Shown here one piece after another: positions 37,285 to 47,986 of a stretch of 64,000 bases of DNA. This DNA comes from Parabacteroides faecalis. GTDB taxonomy: Bacteria; Bacteroidota; Bacteroidia; Bacteroidales; Tannerellaceae. Below the pieces are notes generated by a model that was not told where the DNA came from, searched no databases, and saw only the letters and a program-made list of their open reading frames with translations. The stretch spans positions 1 through 64,000 of the forward strand of contig NZ_JAKZMM010000021.1 of NCBI RefSeq assembly GCF_022809355.1. Direction: 5' to 3'. A program made the position numbers and the translations under genes. The number at the start of each line of letters is the position of its first letter. Position 1 is the first letter of the stretch.

Positions 37285-38755
37285 ACAATAGTTTGTTAAA
37301 AAATTTCCAAGCCTAAGCGGCTCTGGTAGTAAATAAAATGAGTTCTTTGAAAAGTTTGTCAATAACTTGCGGGTCTGGGTTAATCCCGAACACGCAAATA
37401 AATCGTTCAAGCATATAAGCATTGTGTATGAAAGACTTGCAAGAGGATATGGAATAGGTTATTCCGAGCCTCTTACATGCCGCTTTGGCCAAGTTGACAG
37501 CCGCGAGCGACGCATTGAAGTGAAAACCCAACTTTCTGAAGTCGGTTGACTGACAGTTGGTAATTCCGGCATGCTGCTTTCCATCCCTAAAGCAAAATTC
37601 CTGCTGGAACCTGGTTCTGTAATAATCCAGAACCTCGCGTCCATCCATGGAATCGTCTGTAGAGAAATAAAGCTGCCACTTGTCTGTCCTCCCGTCCATC
37701 GGATACCAGATGGCTAAGGAAACATACCTTTTGAGAGCTTTTGCGTATACCCTCAATCCGTATAGCTTTCCTTTGTTCACCTCGTATTCCTTGCATCGGG
37801 TCAGATCCAGATTGGCAAAGTCAATCCTGCCGTCAAACCACTTGGGAGGACCACGTTTCCCTGTTTTCTTTTCCAATGTCGGATAGTACAGGATTACATC
37901 GTTCCTAAAGCGGCTGATGACGTGGAAATTGTTCTCGCACATAGGGCTTATGAAAGTTCCCTTGGAAAAGAATGCGTCTGCAACCACCGTTCTGGATATG
38001 CCCTGTAGCTTGTCTTTTCTACTGATAAGATAGTTGCCATACCAGTCAACGAGGTCCTTGCCCATATTATCCAAGGTCTTACAATCCGGCGTCTGAATGG
38101 AACCTAAAGTCATGCATTCATGGTTGTCGATGTCAATGACACCGATGCCCATGATTTCCAATCCACGCTTATAATCCCCGGCACAGCCTGACCAGAAGTA
38201 ACCAATCCAAGGTGTCTTATGACCGGACTTGGGGATATAGGAAGGATCGATGGCGATGACTTATCTTTTACCTATGAGATGCTTGCTGATGATAGAGCCG
38301 TTGAACGCAAACCAGTCGAAAGTTTCATTCTCAAAAAGGTGACGGTATGTCTGTTCCGAAAAACAGCCATATCTGCCTAATTGGAGGAAATTTATACGAT
38401 CTGGGATGGCCATGAATAATATCATTGCATCCATAAAGGTCTTTTCGAAAGGTTTATGTATATTCGCAACTGATTTGAGAGCCGACAGGCACTCAGATTG
38501 ATTGCATAAGGAGTGTTTCTTTAGTCATAATCAGAAGAGTTGAGAGACTTCTAATTTGCTAAAAAACAACGAATTGCAAAATGATTTCTACCTTTATTAT
38601 CAGCAGGTTAGCCAATTTTTTTCAGCACATTTCTTCATGCTTAACCATTCGTTTTTGACAACATTTCAATGACCTCTTTAGTGTTTTCGAACCTGCATTT
38701 GCTGGTTCTATTGTTTAACTTTTAATTTTTCGGTAAAAATTTACCGAAGTATTGT
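37285..38755. mobile_element. IS4-family insertion sequence, copy 2 (decayed)
   Basis: About 1.47 kb, same orientation as copy 1 and closely similar along its length. The ends are ACAATAGTTTG on the left and CCGAAGTATTGT on the right. A short direct repeat, TATA, flanks it (37281-37284 and 38756-38759), consistent with a small target duplication. The right end lies 16 bases before the MACPF gene start. Confidence 0.8.
37313..38528 (-). pseudogene. IS4-family transposase, inactivated copy
   Basis: Homologous to the intact transposase at 33982-35199. Reading from the original start at 38528, two bases are missing near 38505, giving a frameshift, and a Lys codon before the first catalytic Asp has become TAA (around 38261). 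The remaining open frame (37313-38161, 282 residues) keeps the YREK region but lacks the N-terminus, so it should not transpose by itself. The intact copy could still mobilise it. Confidence 0.88.
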
Positions 38756-38771
38756 TATAACATACAACTAT

Positions 38772-40874
38772 ATGAAAATGAGGAACTTTTTGAATTTTTG
38801 CATTCTGTTATGTGTGTTAATGGCTTCTTGTTCTGATGACCATGAATCCGTAATCATTGAAGACCTTCCATTAGTGGAGAATGGAATGGCTTTGGACGTA
38901 ACTAACGGGTATAACTCGATCATCATTGATATGGCAGATGAGTATAAGGGAGTCCCTTTACATACCAAGCTACCTGTGAGTTTTTCCAATAGCAACAGCG
39001 CTCTTGTTGACTTCGAGCAGCGCAATATTGAAGGACGTGAATACCTATATCCCGTGTTGAAACAGTCCATTCATGATTTGAAACCATTTTCTACGCGATT
39101 GCGGATTCGAATTTCGAGTGAAGGAAAAATTGGTGATGACGTGATTGAGAAAGATGTTATGGTAAGTTTCCGTAACTCATCCAGCAAACCTACCGATGAA
39201 GACATGAGTTACGCCCGTATCATTGGTCATGGATATGACATAACCCAGGACCCGACAATAACCAAAAATTATCCGCTTTTTGACTTTAACGCAATCTACG
39301 AAAACCTGCAAAACAATTTTCTCTCACAGCAAAAAGGCGTGTTTTTTGAGATCTATGGGCACGATTATGAGAAATGCATCGAAGAGTGGGGGGTAAGTGT
39401 AGGTTTGAGTGCAGTTATGCCTGTACCTAAAACCAAGGGCAAATATAAAATGTCGGGAAGCGTCAGCTACTCACGAAACGAATCTCACCAGTCGGAAAAA
39501 TATCACGAATATTATCTAAGCTATTACCGCAAAGAAATGGCACAGGCATCCCTCAACTGGGATTGGGTACAGAAGACCGTAGGTGATTCAACCGGTATAG
39601 GTTGGGCTGCCCTCTTGTCAGAAGAAGTGAACGATATTTTGAACAATCCGGGCTCTGAACTTTATCAGAAATATGCCAACGACACCATCTCCGAAAACAA
39701 TATCTTTACCCTTTTGGAGCGATATGGCACGCATGTCATTATGCAAGGCACTTTTGGAGGCGCTTATTTCACACTCTACAGCCGTGAGGACAACGCTTAT
39801 TCTACAACAATCTCCAATGACTTGAGCGCATCATTCTCAGTAAAGCAGAAACAAGGACAATTGCCGAGCAACTTTGCCGAATACTATGCCGCTAAAACCG
39901 GAAGCAATCAGGTAAATATGTCGTTCGACGGTAGTTATTATACTTCCGATTACGAAGAAGCATCGAATGCCTGGCTGTTCACGATGTCGAAGGGTGGAGA
40001 TGGAGAAATCGACATGGAGGCATGGGACGGGAAGGTCTCTACTGAAAATAAAGACAAGTGGGTGGCGGTTAGCTTCACCACAACTGGCACGTCGGCATCC
40101 GACCCGGGTCTGATTCCTATTTATTACCTGATAGGCGATTCCGCTCGCTATAAGGCCGTAATGGAATACATTGGTCCGTTTGTTGACCGCCAGTCTCAAC
40201 TGCCCACCGATGACTCACCTGTGCTTCTTGCCGACTTTATGATGAAAACGGCAGAAAACGGACAGCACGCAGGAGAACCTAAATCATTTGTGGCTGAGGA
40301 CCAGTTTGGCATCAAACGCATCTACTATCCAATGATGGCCAACAAGCATTTTCCCAATTCAAAGTACCATGAACATGGCGCAGAGACCTCGGGAGACGAC
40401 TTTATCGTGTGCGATGACCATTGTGAGCAGTATTGGTATTACGCTTTGGGACACCGTAAAGATCGTTTTTATGGCATAACTGATATCATCTTTGCAGAGA
40501 AAAAAGATGGCTATACGGCGCGTGGAGATGCTAGCGACAAGGATATGGGCGAATTCTGGCCTTGGAAAATTCCGAGTAATAAGGTTCTGGTTAAATTTGC
40601 CACTGAAGGTACTTCCGACGATAAACTGATAAAAGCCGTAGGACTAAAATCCGGGAAAGTCTTTGCAAGTTCCGGTGGTTCGGAAATGCGCACACCTTTT
40701 GAAACCGACACTTTTTTTGATGATTATTGGAGCAAAAATGTTCAGGGTTCCAGCGAGAATTGGTATCATGGCAGCAATGGTTTCAAGACCTCCAATGAAT
40801 TCCATCCGGTATATTCGTGCGAACCGATTCGAAAGAATTTACGGGAAATACAACATCCTAAAACGTGGGACTAA
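38772..40874 (+). CDS. MACPF-domain surface lipoprotein (BSAP-like)
   Basis: A 700-residue protein. The lipobox ends at Cys20 (LMASC) and is followed by SDDHE, an acidic stretch like the Bacteroidetes surface-export signal. The MACPF core spans about residues 170-480. The family signature YGTHVIMQGTFGG starts at Tyr318 and matches Y-G-T-H-x6-G-G. A C-terminal domain with VCDDHCEQYWYYA and an all-beta look follows. MACPF lipoproteins of Bacteroidales (BSAPs) kill close relatives by pore formation. Two more lipoproteins follow. Whether this one is antibacterial or has another role is not shown. Confidence 0.87.
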   Translation: MKMRNFLNFCILLCVLMASCSDDHESVIIEDLPLVENGMALDVTNGYNSIIIDMADEYKGVPLHTKLPVSFSNSNSALVDFEQRNIEGREYLYPVLKQSIHDLKPFSTRLRIRISSEGKIGDDVIEKDVMVSFRNSSSKPTDEDMSYARIIGHGYDITQDPTITKNYPLFDFNAIYENLQNNFLSQQKGVFFEIYGHDYEKCIEEWGVSVGLSAVMPVPKTKGKYKMSGSVSYSRNESHQSEKYHEYYLSYYRKEMAQASLNWDWVQKTVGDSTGIGWAALLSEEVNDILNNPGSELYQKYANDTISENNIFTLLERYGTHVIMQGTFGGAYFTLYSREDNAYSTTISNDLSASFSVKQKQGQLPSNFAEYYAAKTGSNQVNMSFDGSYYTSDYEEASNAWLFTMSKGGDGEIDMEAWDGKVSTENKDKWVAVSFTTTGTSASDPGLIPIYYLIGDSARYKAVMEYIGPFVDRQSQLPTDDSPVLLADFMMKTAENGQHAGEPKSFVAEDQFGIKRIYYPMMANKHFPNSKYHEHGAETSGDDFIVCDDHCEQYWYYALGHRKDRFYGITDIIFAEKKDGYTARGDASDKDMGEFWPWKIPSNKVLVKFATEGTSDDKLIKAVGLKSGKVFASSGGSEMRTPFETDTFFDDYWSKNVQGSSENWYHGSNGFKTSNEFHPVYSCEPIRKNLREIQHPKTWD

Positions 40875-40918
40875 GGATAATGAATAAATAGCTATATAGC
40901 CATAAAAACAATTTGAGA

Positions 40919-42568
40919 ATGAAGAAGGAATATACATACTTGCACCGTTTTTTCATGTGTGTAGTATTATGCTCTGTCATGTTGGTTTCAGCATGTTCCG
41001 ATGATGACAATATGAGCGGTAACAACAAAGGGAATAATCTGATTGCCGTCGCTAACGTGCCCAAGCCCAATCCATTCCTTGCCAAGGAACACTATAGCAT
41101 CACTCACTTCAACTCAGCCCAAACCGATGCTATCCCGTATTTCGTGCCTGACGGTACATGGCACGCTGATCCTTACGCTTGCGAAGGCGGCTGGAGCGGT
41201 CCGGTCAACCTCATGACCTTGTCTGCTGCCGTTGACGGCTATATGTGGGGAATGAGCAGCGACCGGGTTTCTTACTATCGCTGTACTGACGGGCGCTTTA
41301 CCAAGCTGGGTGAAGCTGGATTGCCGGATGGTACGATGAAAACAGAGGAACAGCTGCGCACGCTTTCGGCTAATTACAATTCTCCGAAAGAACTTTATGA
41401 TGCCATCACACCTTTTACCGGTGAACATCCTATGCATGCCATATCCAGCGGCAACTATGTATTGTGTGACAAAGATAATTATGCCTACACCAATATCGGC
41501 ACTACTATAGCTCGCTATCGGTTGAAGGAAGCTTCAAAACCAGAAGCAGGTATAGAGTTGGACTCCTATCTTAATATAAAGGATCAGGTGGGTAGCGCAT
41601 GGGCACTGGTGGGAGTTGTGATGACATACGATGGTTATCTGGTGGCTGCCTACAATTCTGGTATCGTGGTGGTTGATCGAAACCTTTCTGGTGTGGTTGA
41701 TACTTATTCGCTACCCAACGGACAGGTTCTGACAAACTCCATTGCTGTTGAAGAAGACGGAGGTATTTATGTGGCCAGTAACAGCAAAGAACCTAGTGGA
41801 GATGGCCTGATGCAGAAAATTGTATGGCGGGGTGGACATTTGAGCACGGCCGAAGCCGACGGTGCTTGGCAGTGTGCCTATGACGGTGGTCCCACGGCTC
41901 CTTCTATCAAGATGGGCAATGGCACGGGATCAACACCGACGCTTATGGGCTTTGGCGACGACGAAGACCACCTTGTAGTTATCACCGATGGAGCCAAGCG
42001 CATGAAGATTGTGGCCTTCTGGCGCGATAACATTCCTGCTGATGCCAAAGAAGTGGCCGGCGGACGACAGCGTATTGCCGGATACAAGGAAGTGACCTGC
42101 GGACTGCCTTCGTCTACCGAATGGATTCAGAGCGAGCAGTCGGTGGCTTGTGCTGGATATGGAGCCTTTGTGGTGAACAACATCCTCAGCGGTGGAACAT
42201 CAACCGGTGACAAAGTTGTGGATGTACTTTCTATCGGTCCGCTTATTCCCTCACCATATGGCGTGGAACGTCTGGAATGGAATACCAAAGATAACAAGTG
42301 GGAGACAGTTTGGATGAGAGGCGATGTCAGCTCTCCAAGTATGATTCCTGCCATCAGCACTTCTGCCGGAATGGTGTTCGTAAACGGATACAGCCAGAGT
42401 GACGGTTGGGAGGTGACAGGTTTGGACTGGAACACAGGTGCTACACGTCACCGTGTCATCTTCGGTAACACCAGTCGTGGCAACGGCACCTATGCCATTA
42501 TCCAGTATTTCAACAATGGCGATTTGCTCTTCAATTCATGCAGTGGCCCATATCGTGTAAAATTGTAG
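40919..42568 (+). CDS. Surface lipoprotein, probable beta-propeller, unknown function
   Basis: About 549 residues. A signal peptide ends in LVSACSDDD, giving a lipidated Cys and acidic surface-export-type residues. The body has repeated blade-like segments such as DGYLVAAYNSGIVVVDRN and EDGGIYVASNS, which suggests a beta-propeller. No catalytic motif is recognised. A TTG six bases upstream is an alternative start, but ATG at 40919 is preferred. It follows the MACPF gene after 44 bases and is probably co-transcribed; it may be a partner or immunity/adaptor protein, which is inference only. Confidence 0.75.
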   Translation: MKKEYTYLHRFFMCVVLCSVMLVSACSDDDNMSGNNKGNNLIAVANVPKPNPFLAKEHYSITHFNSAQTDAIPYFVPDGTWHADPYACEGGWSGPVNLMTLSAAVDGYMWGMSSDRVSYYRCTDGRFTKLGEAGLPDGTMKTEEQLRTLSANYNSPKELYDAITPFTGEHPMHAISSGNYVLCDKDNYAYTNIGTTIARYRLKEASKPEAGIELDSYLNIKDQVGSAWALVGVVMTYDGYLVAAYNSGIVVVDRNLSGVVDTYSLPNGQVLTNSIAVEEDGGIYVASNSKEPSGDGLMQKIVWRGGHLSTAEADGAWQCAYDGGPTAPSIKMGNGTGSTPTLMGFGDDEDHLVVITDGAKRMKIVAFWRDNIPADAKEVAGGRQRIAGYKEVTCGLPSSTEWIQSEQSVACAGYGAFVVNNILSGGTSTGDKVVDVLSIGPLIPSPYGVERLEWNTKDNKWETVWMRGDVSSPSMIPAISTSAGMVFVNGYSQSDGWEVTGLDWNTGATRHRVIFGNTSRGNGTYAIIQYFNNGDLLFNSCSGPYRVKL

Positions 42569-42607
42569 AAATCGATAATACAATAATTACTAAATCTTTT
42601 TTAGAAC

Positions 42608-44254
42608 ATGAACATCAAGAATTTGTTATTTGTAGCTATTGCCATGCTACTGTTTGTAGGGTGCTCAGACGATGATGATAGCCCTAATGTAAATGATAAG
42701 GAGCTGACAGAAAGTACTTGGAGCGAAACCATGGCAGGTCGCGACGAAGTGCTGGGTCAGTATCCCGACCGATACAGCAATTATTGGGAATATACGTGGA
42801 ATATAGACGAGGCACAGGATGTGGCACTGAAGATGGAGGGAGAGTTCCCCTATACCCGCTATTGTAGTTTCTCGCTCTACAACGACAATACAGGCGAGGC
42901 CATCGGTGGCATCAACGACTATGAAATGGTGCCCGACAACGGCGCGCAGAATCCGTTTGTGGTTACAACCGCCGAAAGGGGCCGCTTTACGGTGTATATC
43001 GTACCCGAGACGGCCTCCGAGGTACAAACGGCTGCGCTGGGATGTGAGAACCTCATCAGAGTGCCTGCCGATGTGAAGAAGGCATGCGTAGTGTTCCGCC
43101 ACTATCTGGGCGAAGATGCCGGTGGCAACGAGCATGAGTTCGGCGGAGTGGATCTTCCGGCGATAAGTGCTGTCAGCCTCACGACAGGCGAGAAAGTCGA
43201 TTGTCCGGAACATGTCCGCAGCAATGTATACAACCTGAAGTCGCAAGTGTTTACACAGGTGTCCGACGATTTCGCCGACATGCCTTTCTATCTGTCGCCC
43301 GTCGGTCGCTACTATCCCAACAACTCCACCAAGTATCTCTATGGCCGCACACGCATACAGGATGACCAGGTGCTCTATTTTTCGTTCATACCGGCTCCTG
43401 TGCCGCAGCGTGTGGAGGAAAATGCGGATGCCCCGGCTCGCTATTGGTCGGTGTGCTTAGGCTCGGCGGCCAACACACGCTCGTATCTCTCGCTGTGCGA
43501 CAAGAACGCCAATGTGGCGTCCGGTGGGGAACTGACCCACTTCGTGGTGGCGCTCAAGCAAAATCCGCGGCTGGCCGAAGTGCAGCAGTATGTGGATGAA
43601 AAGAATGCTACCGGCGAGCACTATAATCTCTTCGTGTGGGACCGTGAGAAACTGGATGTGGACGGCAATCCCATCGGCAACGTGATTGCTGTGATGTATC
43701 GCAACATTTTGGCCAATAAGAACTGGCGACATTCTATTGCAAAGCTGTGGCCAACCAATTACAAGGACGAGACTGGAGAACCCTACCAGCACATCACAGC
43801 GCCACAATGGCAGGTGGCTCACCTGGCTCTCATGGACTATGGCCCGCATGGAATAAAGGTGACGACGGATGAGTTCCTGTCGCGCGTGCCATTCAATAAT
43901 GCGGAATCCTATTATCCCATAGTGAAGGGTGATGAGACGCTCGAAGTTGTCTTTACAGATGAGGCGAGCTTTTATGAAAACTTCCAGATATATGATGTCA
44001 AAGACGGAAGAACCATTGACTTTAACAAGCAGATAGCACTCACGGTAAGGCATTCGAAAACGAACAGACTGGTATACATCGAGCCACTGTATCTCGTTAA
44101 AAATGGGAACACTCTTGAATACACCTACTGTATAAAAGATTATGGAGATTTAGGCAGTTCCACCAGTGTTCCCTTCTCGGTGATAGGAATAGACAAGAAA
44201 TGGGCCGACTGCAAAGTCGTGTTCAAAGCCGTCAGCAGTCCTCCGGCGGAATAA
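42608..44254 (+). CDS. Surface lipoprotein, DUF1214-like features
   Basis: A 548-residue lipoprotein: the signal peptide ends at Cys19 (LLFVGC) and SDDDD follows, a near-perfect surface-export signal. The segments RYCSFSLYNDNTGEAIGGINDYE and RYWSVCLGSAANTRSYLSLCD resemble the paired domains of DUF1254/DUF1214 proteins, but the match is weak and from memory. Third gene of the MACPF operon, 40 bases after the propeller lipoprotein. Its part in the system is unknown. Confidence 0.7.
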   Translation: MNIKNLLFVAIAMLLFVGCSDDDDSPNVNDKELTESTWSETMAGRDEVLGQYPDRYSNYWEYTWNIDEAQDVALKMEGEFPYTRYCSFSLYNDNTGEAIGGINDYEMVPDNGAQNPFVVTTAERGRFTVYIVPETASEVQTAALGCENLIRVPADVKKACVVFRHYLGEDAGGNEHEFGGVDLPAISAVSLTTGEKVDCPEHVRSNVYNLKSQVFTQVSDDFADMPFYLSPVGRYYPNNSTKYLYGRTRIQDDQVLYFSFIPAPVPQRVEENADAPARYWSVCLGSAANTRSYLSLCDKNANVASGGELTHFVVALKQNPRLAEVQQYVDEKNATGEHYNLFVWDREKLDVDGNPIGNVIAVMYRNILANKNWRHSIAKLWPTNYKDETGEPYQHITAPQWQVAHLALMDYGPHGIKVTTDEFLSRVPFNNAESYYPIVKGDETLEVVFTDEASFYENFQIYDVKDGRTIDFNKQIALTVRHSKTNRLVYIEPLYLVKNGNTLEYTYCIKDYGDLGSSTSVPFSVIGIDKKWADCKVVFKAVSSPPAE

Positions 44255-44328
44255 CTGTTCTTTCACATTAGAGACTCATACATAATTGACAAGCTAACTG
44301 TGGAGTAATATAAAAAACAAGCATGTAT

Positions 44329-44365
44329 GTCCGAAGATTGCTATACCAGTAAGTAATCTTCGGAC
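44329..44365 (+). terminator. Putative terminator of the MACPF operon
   Basis: A perfect 11-bp inverted repeat (44329-44339 with 44355-44365) occurs 75 bases after the last stop codon, with only a modest T-rich tail. Confidence 0.5.
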
Positions 44366-44429
44366 GTATTTCTTATCGAAGGTTTCAGTGAATTGTTTTA
44401 CATGATTACCGGGTGCGAATATACATATA

Positions 44430-45993
44430 TTATTCCACCATCCACCGCTCAATGTTCCGTGTCTCAGATGAGAAGTTTACGCCAATCTTGAATAGCTTGC
44501 GTTCATCGTTGGCGAAGGGCGTATTGTTTCTCGTCGATCTGCCGTAAGGCTTCCTCGGCTGTGCCGTTTAATTTGAACTCCATGATGTAAATGTAACGAT
44601 CGGTCTGCAAAACGAGGTCGATACGGCCATTCGAGGTGTGATATTCCACCTTAGTGTACAGCCCGACCAGTCGGAAGACGATGAAAAGTACATTTTGGTA
44701 ATGCAGTTCCGTGTCCCGTTCCGGCTTTTGCCCGGCGATCACCTCGTAAGGGGTATCGGCGAAGAAGCTTTGTAGGCGGCGGAAGAATGCGCCGTAATCG
44801 CCGCTTTCCACTTCTTGGACAAAACGTCCTATCTCGAAGGGGGGCTTTGCGGCGCTTATGTTCGTGTAGAAAGGGAAGAGATATTTGACAAAGCCTTCTT
44901 CCACCTCTAGGTTCGGGAAACCTTATTTATAGATGCCGAAACGGGGGGCATAATCCTTGATCGTAAGATATCCACTTTGGTAGATGACGGGTATGGGATT
45001 GTTCGAGGCGGAGTCGATGCTGTTGAGCACATTGGTGTCAGTCTCCGTGTTGGCCATCTCGTAGAGGTCGTAATGGGTGTGCTTGAGCAGCTCCACGAGG
45101 TAGGAGGGTGTCCCGGTCTCGAACCAGTAGTCTCCGAATTCCATCTTAGCGAAGGTATTCAATAGGCTGAATGGATTGTATATACCCTCGGACTTGGCAG
45201 TGAAGTGATATCCGTCATACCATTCCTTGAGTTTTTTGAGGGTTTCCTCATTGCTCATACCTTGTATGTCAGCCAAAGTCTGTAGTTCATCCCTCAGATA
45301 TATAAGAATCTCTTCCCCCGTGATACCACATATCTTTACATAGCGATTGTCCATGGAAATGTCCATGAGGTTGTTCAAGTCGCTGAACACGCTCACCTTC
45401 CCGAACTTGGTCACTCCGGTCAGCAGGGCGAAACGGATGGCCCGGTCCATGGTCTTCAATACGCCATAGAAGGGTTTGAGCATGTTCCTCAATTGGTTTT
45501 GTGTCTCCTCATCGTGCAGGTTCTGCAATAAGGGCTTATCATACTCGTCTATCAAGATCACGGCTCGTTGTCCGGTCTTGTGATAGGCCCGGTCGATGAT
45601 CCCGGCGAAGCGGAGCGGCAGGCTTCTTTCCGCCGGGTCCGCTCCATAGAGTTTTTCCCATGCGACGAGGTTACGGTTCAAGATATCCTCCAGATCGCTC
45701 GTGGAGGCATATCGCGCGATGTTCAAGTCGAGGTGAAGGATGGGATGCTCCGTCCATTCTTTCTCTAGTTTCTCGATAGCCAATCCCTCGAACAGTTCCT
45801 TTTTCCCTTGAAAGTAAGCCTCTAACGTAGAGAGCAACAGGCTTTTCCCGAAGCGTCGGGGGCGGCTGAGGAAATAATGGCGTCCGGTTGTCGCTAATTG
45901 GTAGATCAAGGCTGTCTTATCGATGTAAAGATAACCGTTCTTGCGAAGGCTCTCGAAGTTCTGTATGCCGATGGGATAAATAGTCTTGTTCAT
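44430..45993 (-). pseudogene. AAA-ATPase / PD-(D/E)XK nuclease protein (DUF1703 type), broken
   Basis: The original gene reads from 45993. The first 356 residues form the AAA part: LSRPRRFGKSLLLSTLEAYF (Walker A-like) and RAVILIDEYDKPLL (Walker B-like). After GIYK a Leu codon has become TAA (about 44922). The frame reopens into the PD-(D/E)XK_9 part, with IMEFKLNG, and a second lesion, a frameshift near 44527, shifts the last ~25 residues so that the true end would be at 44430. Such proteins are abundant and mobile in Bacteroidales; their role is unclear. Confidence 0.85.
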
Positions 45994-46090
45994 AGCTCCT
46001 GTGTTTAATGAGACTTATAGGCAAAGATACAAAAAAATGCAGAGCGTAGCGTAGGGATTAAAAGCAAAAGTGGGTTTCTCTTAGAGGTAA

Positions 46091-46118
46091 CAAAAGTTTC
46101 ATACTGAGGAAACTTTTG
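46091..46118 (+). terminator. Hairpin with T-run
   Basis: A perfect 10-bp inverted repeat (46091-46100 with 46109-46118) is followed by a T-rich tract. It lies between the broken AAA gene and the IS1595-type remnant. Confidence 0.55.
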
Positions 46119-46154
46119 TTTTTCTTTGTGTGGTGATAAAAGTACTAACAAACC

Positions 46155-47163
46155 TTAAATGACATCTTCATCATCGATTTGCTCGTAATTTCTCCATTTA
46201 ATGTCAGATATGTATAGTGCGGCAATTTTGACTAACCTGTCAAATAAGTCATATTTGGGATCTGAAGAATCCCGAAAAAAACGTCTGTTGAATTTCCAGC
46301 AATACTCATTCAAGTACAACTGCAGGAATTGTGCATCAACATCTCCGTGAATAGCTGCTACGCCATCCCTGCAACGCCCAATCACGATGTGTACCCATGG
46401 GAGAACACTCTTTACAACCTCGTCAACATTGCCTTTCTCTGTAAATGACTCATGCCTGAAGAAATACTCAGAGAGATTAACGTGGGAAGAGGAATTATCA
46501 GTGATGACAACAGCGTTCTTGGCAACATGTTCCCTTACGATTGTATCTATTGTACTGGCATTTAGATTGTCCAATACAAACATTTTAATGTAATGCACAA
46601 CCTTTTTTGTGGATTTGCCTTTCATCTTGCTTGCGAACTTTCCTGCTTTGTCACCTTTATCTTGGCTTTTCAAGTAGCTGAGAAGTACTTCGTCAGCAGA
46701 TTTGCTTTCTACTACAACCAAGACCTTGGCTTGCCGCTGGCTGCCTGCACCTCTTCTGATAGTCTCACCTTGAGCTTCTTCCGGAACCCGTATCGGGAAG
46801 AATGCCTCGTTCGGCTCAACTCCACCGGACAATTCATAGATAGCGTCACGCTTGCCCATAATGTTGCGAAGTTTCATCATCATTAGCCATATCGGTGGAT
46901 ACTGGGAGGCCCTAATTGGTGTTGTACCTCTTTGGCCGAAAGTACTTACTTGACAGAAGTCATAAGGTGCATGGTATAGAACCAAGAACTAAGTGATAAT
47001 TTGCTTGTTTCATTACAGTCCCTTTTGTTAGAGGTATCAAGCAACCGCATTGGGGACATTGAAAGACTTTACGACCACTCAACCACTTATGAGTGATTGC
47101 TTTACACTCTGGGCATGACGAGGATGTAAGTTTCTTATTTCCTGCAAATAAAAGAAGCTGCAA
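46155..47163 (-). pseudogene. IS1595-family (ISXO2-like) transposase remnant
   Basis: Two overlapping frames make up one former gene. The upstream piece (46960-47163) is a zinc-ribbon with CPECK and CPQCG. The downstream piece (46155-46985) is the ISXO2-like DDE domain, with VEPNEAFF, VVITDNSSSHVN and a C-terminal LNEYCWKFNRRF block typical of the family. The two parts are in different frames, and the joining region is degenerate, so the protein should not be made whole. Programmed frameshifting is an unlikely alternative. Confidence 0.8.
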
Positions 47164-47188
47164 TGCCTAGATTGTTGCCATAGTGCAG

Positions 47189-47962
47189 TCATTTAGAATT
47201 AGGATTGTCCAGTTGCTTCCTGATTTCCTGTGCCTCCCTGAACAGCCGGTGCGCCAGACTGTCCTTGTAGGCCGCCATTTCATGGTTACGGATGCGGTTC
47301 CTGACCGAGTCCTCAAAAGCGGTCACCAGCCTTTCCACACGCCGGATCTTTTCCTCGTCTCGCTCGATGGTGAAATGCTTCTCTAGGAAGGCGATGTCGG
47401 GATCATCCCCCGGCAGGCAGATCCTGATGGCGCGGTATTTCAAATCGGCATCCTTCAAGAGCCGGTTCGTGCGGTACTGGTTACAGTTGGCCCAGACGGA
47501 AACGACCAGTGCCAGGATCAGTGCTGAAGCTGTCGTTACCACCGCCTTGGATGCGCTTTCCAGACGGTAGGTCACCAGTTTGTGTACCGGTTCCTTTTTC
47601 AACAGGACCATTCTCTCATCCAGCCGTCTTACCGTTTCCTTTACCGCCTGGCTGTCCTGCCGCAGGCAGTCCCTTGTCTTTTCCATTTCCCCGGCAAACG
47701 TTTCGGCAGACAACGGCCTGCCTTCCGACAAACGGGCGGTACGTTCCCGCACTGCGGCCATCTCCGAGCCGTTTTTCTCCACCGCGGATTGCAGACGTTC
47801 CAGACGGGCCTTCAGTTCCGCAATCCATTCCGCAGATGAGGTACAGCTCCCAACCGTGGGGTTTGCACCTTCCATGGACAATGCCCCCACTTTCTTCTCA
47901 ACCCTTTCAAGGCATCCGTAGATACCTTCCAGATAGTTTTCCTTGTTCTCTTTCATTGACAT
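47189..47962 (-). CDS. Mobilization-region coiled-coil membrane protein
   Basis: A 257-residue protein with long coiled-coil stretches (residues ~10-130 and ~190-255) and one membrane segment near residues 135-160 (AVVTTASALILALVVSVWA). No enzyme motif is visible. It follows the relaxase gene on the same strand with a 24-base gap, as in Bacteroides mobilizable elements, where such proteins may help couple the relaxosome to the mating channel. The function is inferred from place. Confidence 0.65.
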   Translation of the reverse strand: MSMKENKENYLEGIYGCLERVEKKVGALSMEGANPTVGSCTSSAEWIAELKARLERLQSAVEKNGSEMAAVRERTARLSEGRPLSAETFAGEMEKTRDCLRQDSQAVKETVRRLDERMVLLKKEPVHKLVTYRLESASKAVVTTASALILALVVSVWANCNQYRTNRLLKDADLKYRAIRICLPGDDPDIAFLEKHFTIERDEEKIRRVERLVTAFEDSVRNRIRNHEMAAYKDSLAHRLFREAQEIRKQLDNPNSK

Positions 47963-47986
47963 AAAAATTAACGTTATACATATGGT

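Noticed and set aside
47509-47964. Plus-strand frames opposite the coiled-coil mobilization protein
   Set aside because: Pro/Ser-rich shadows of a GC-rich minus-strand gene.
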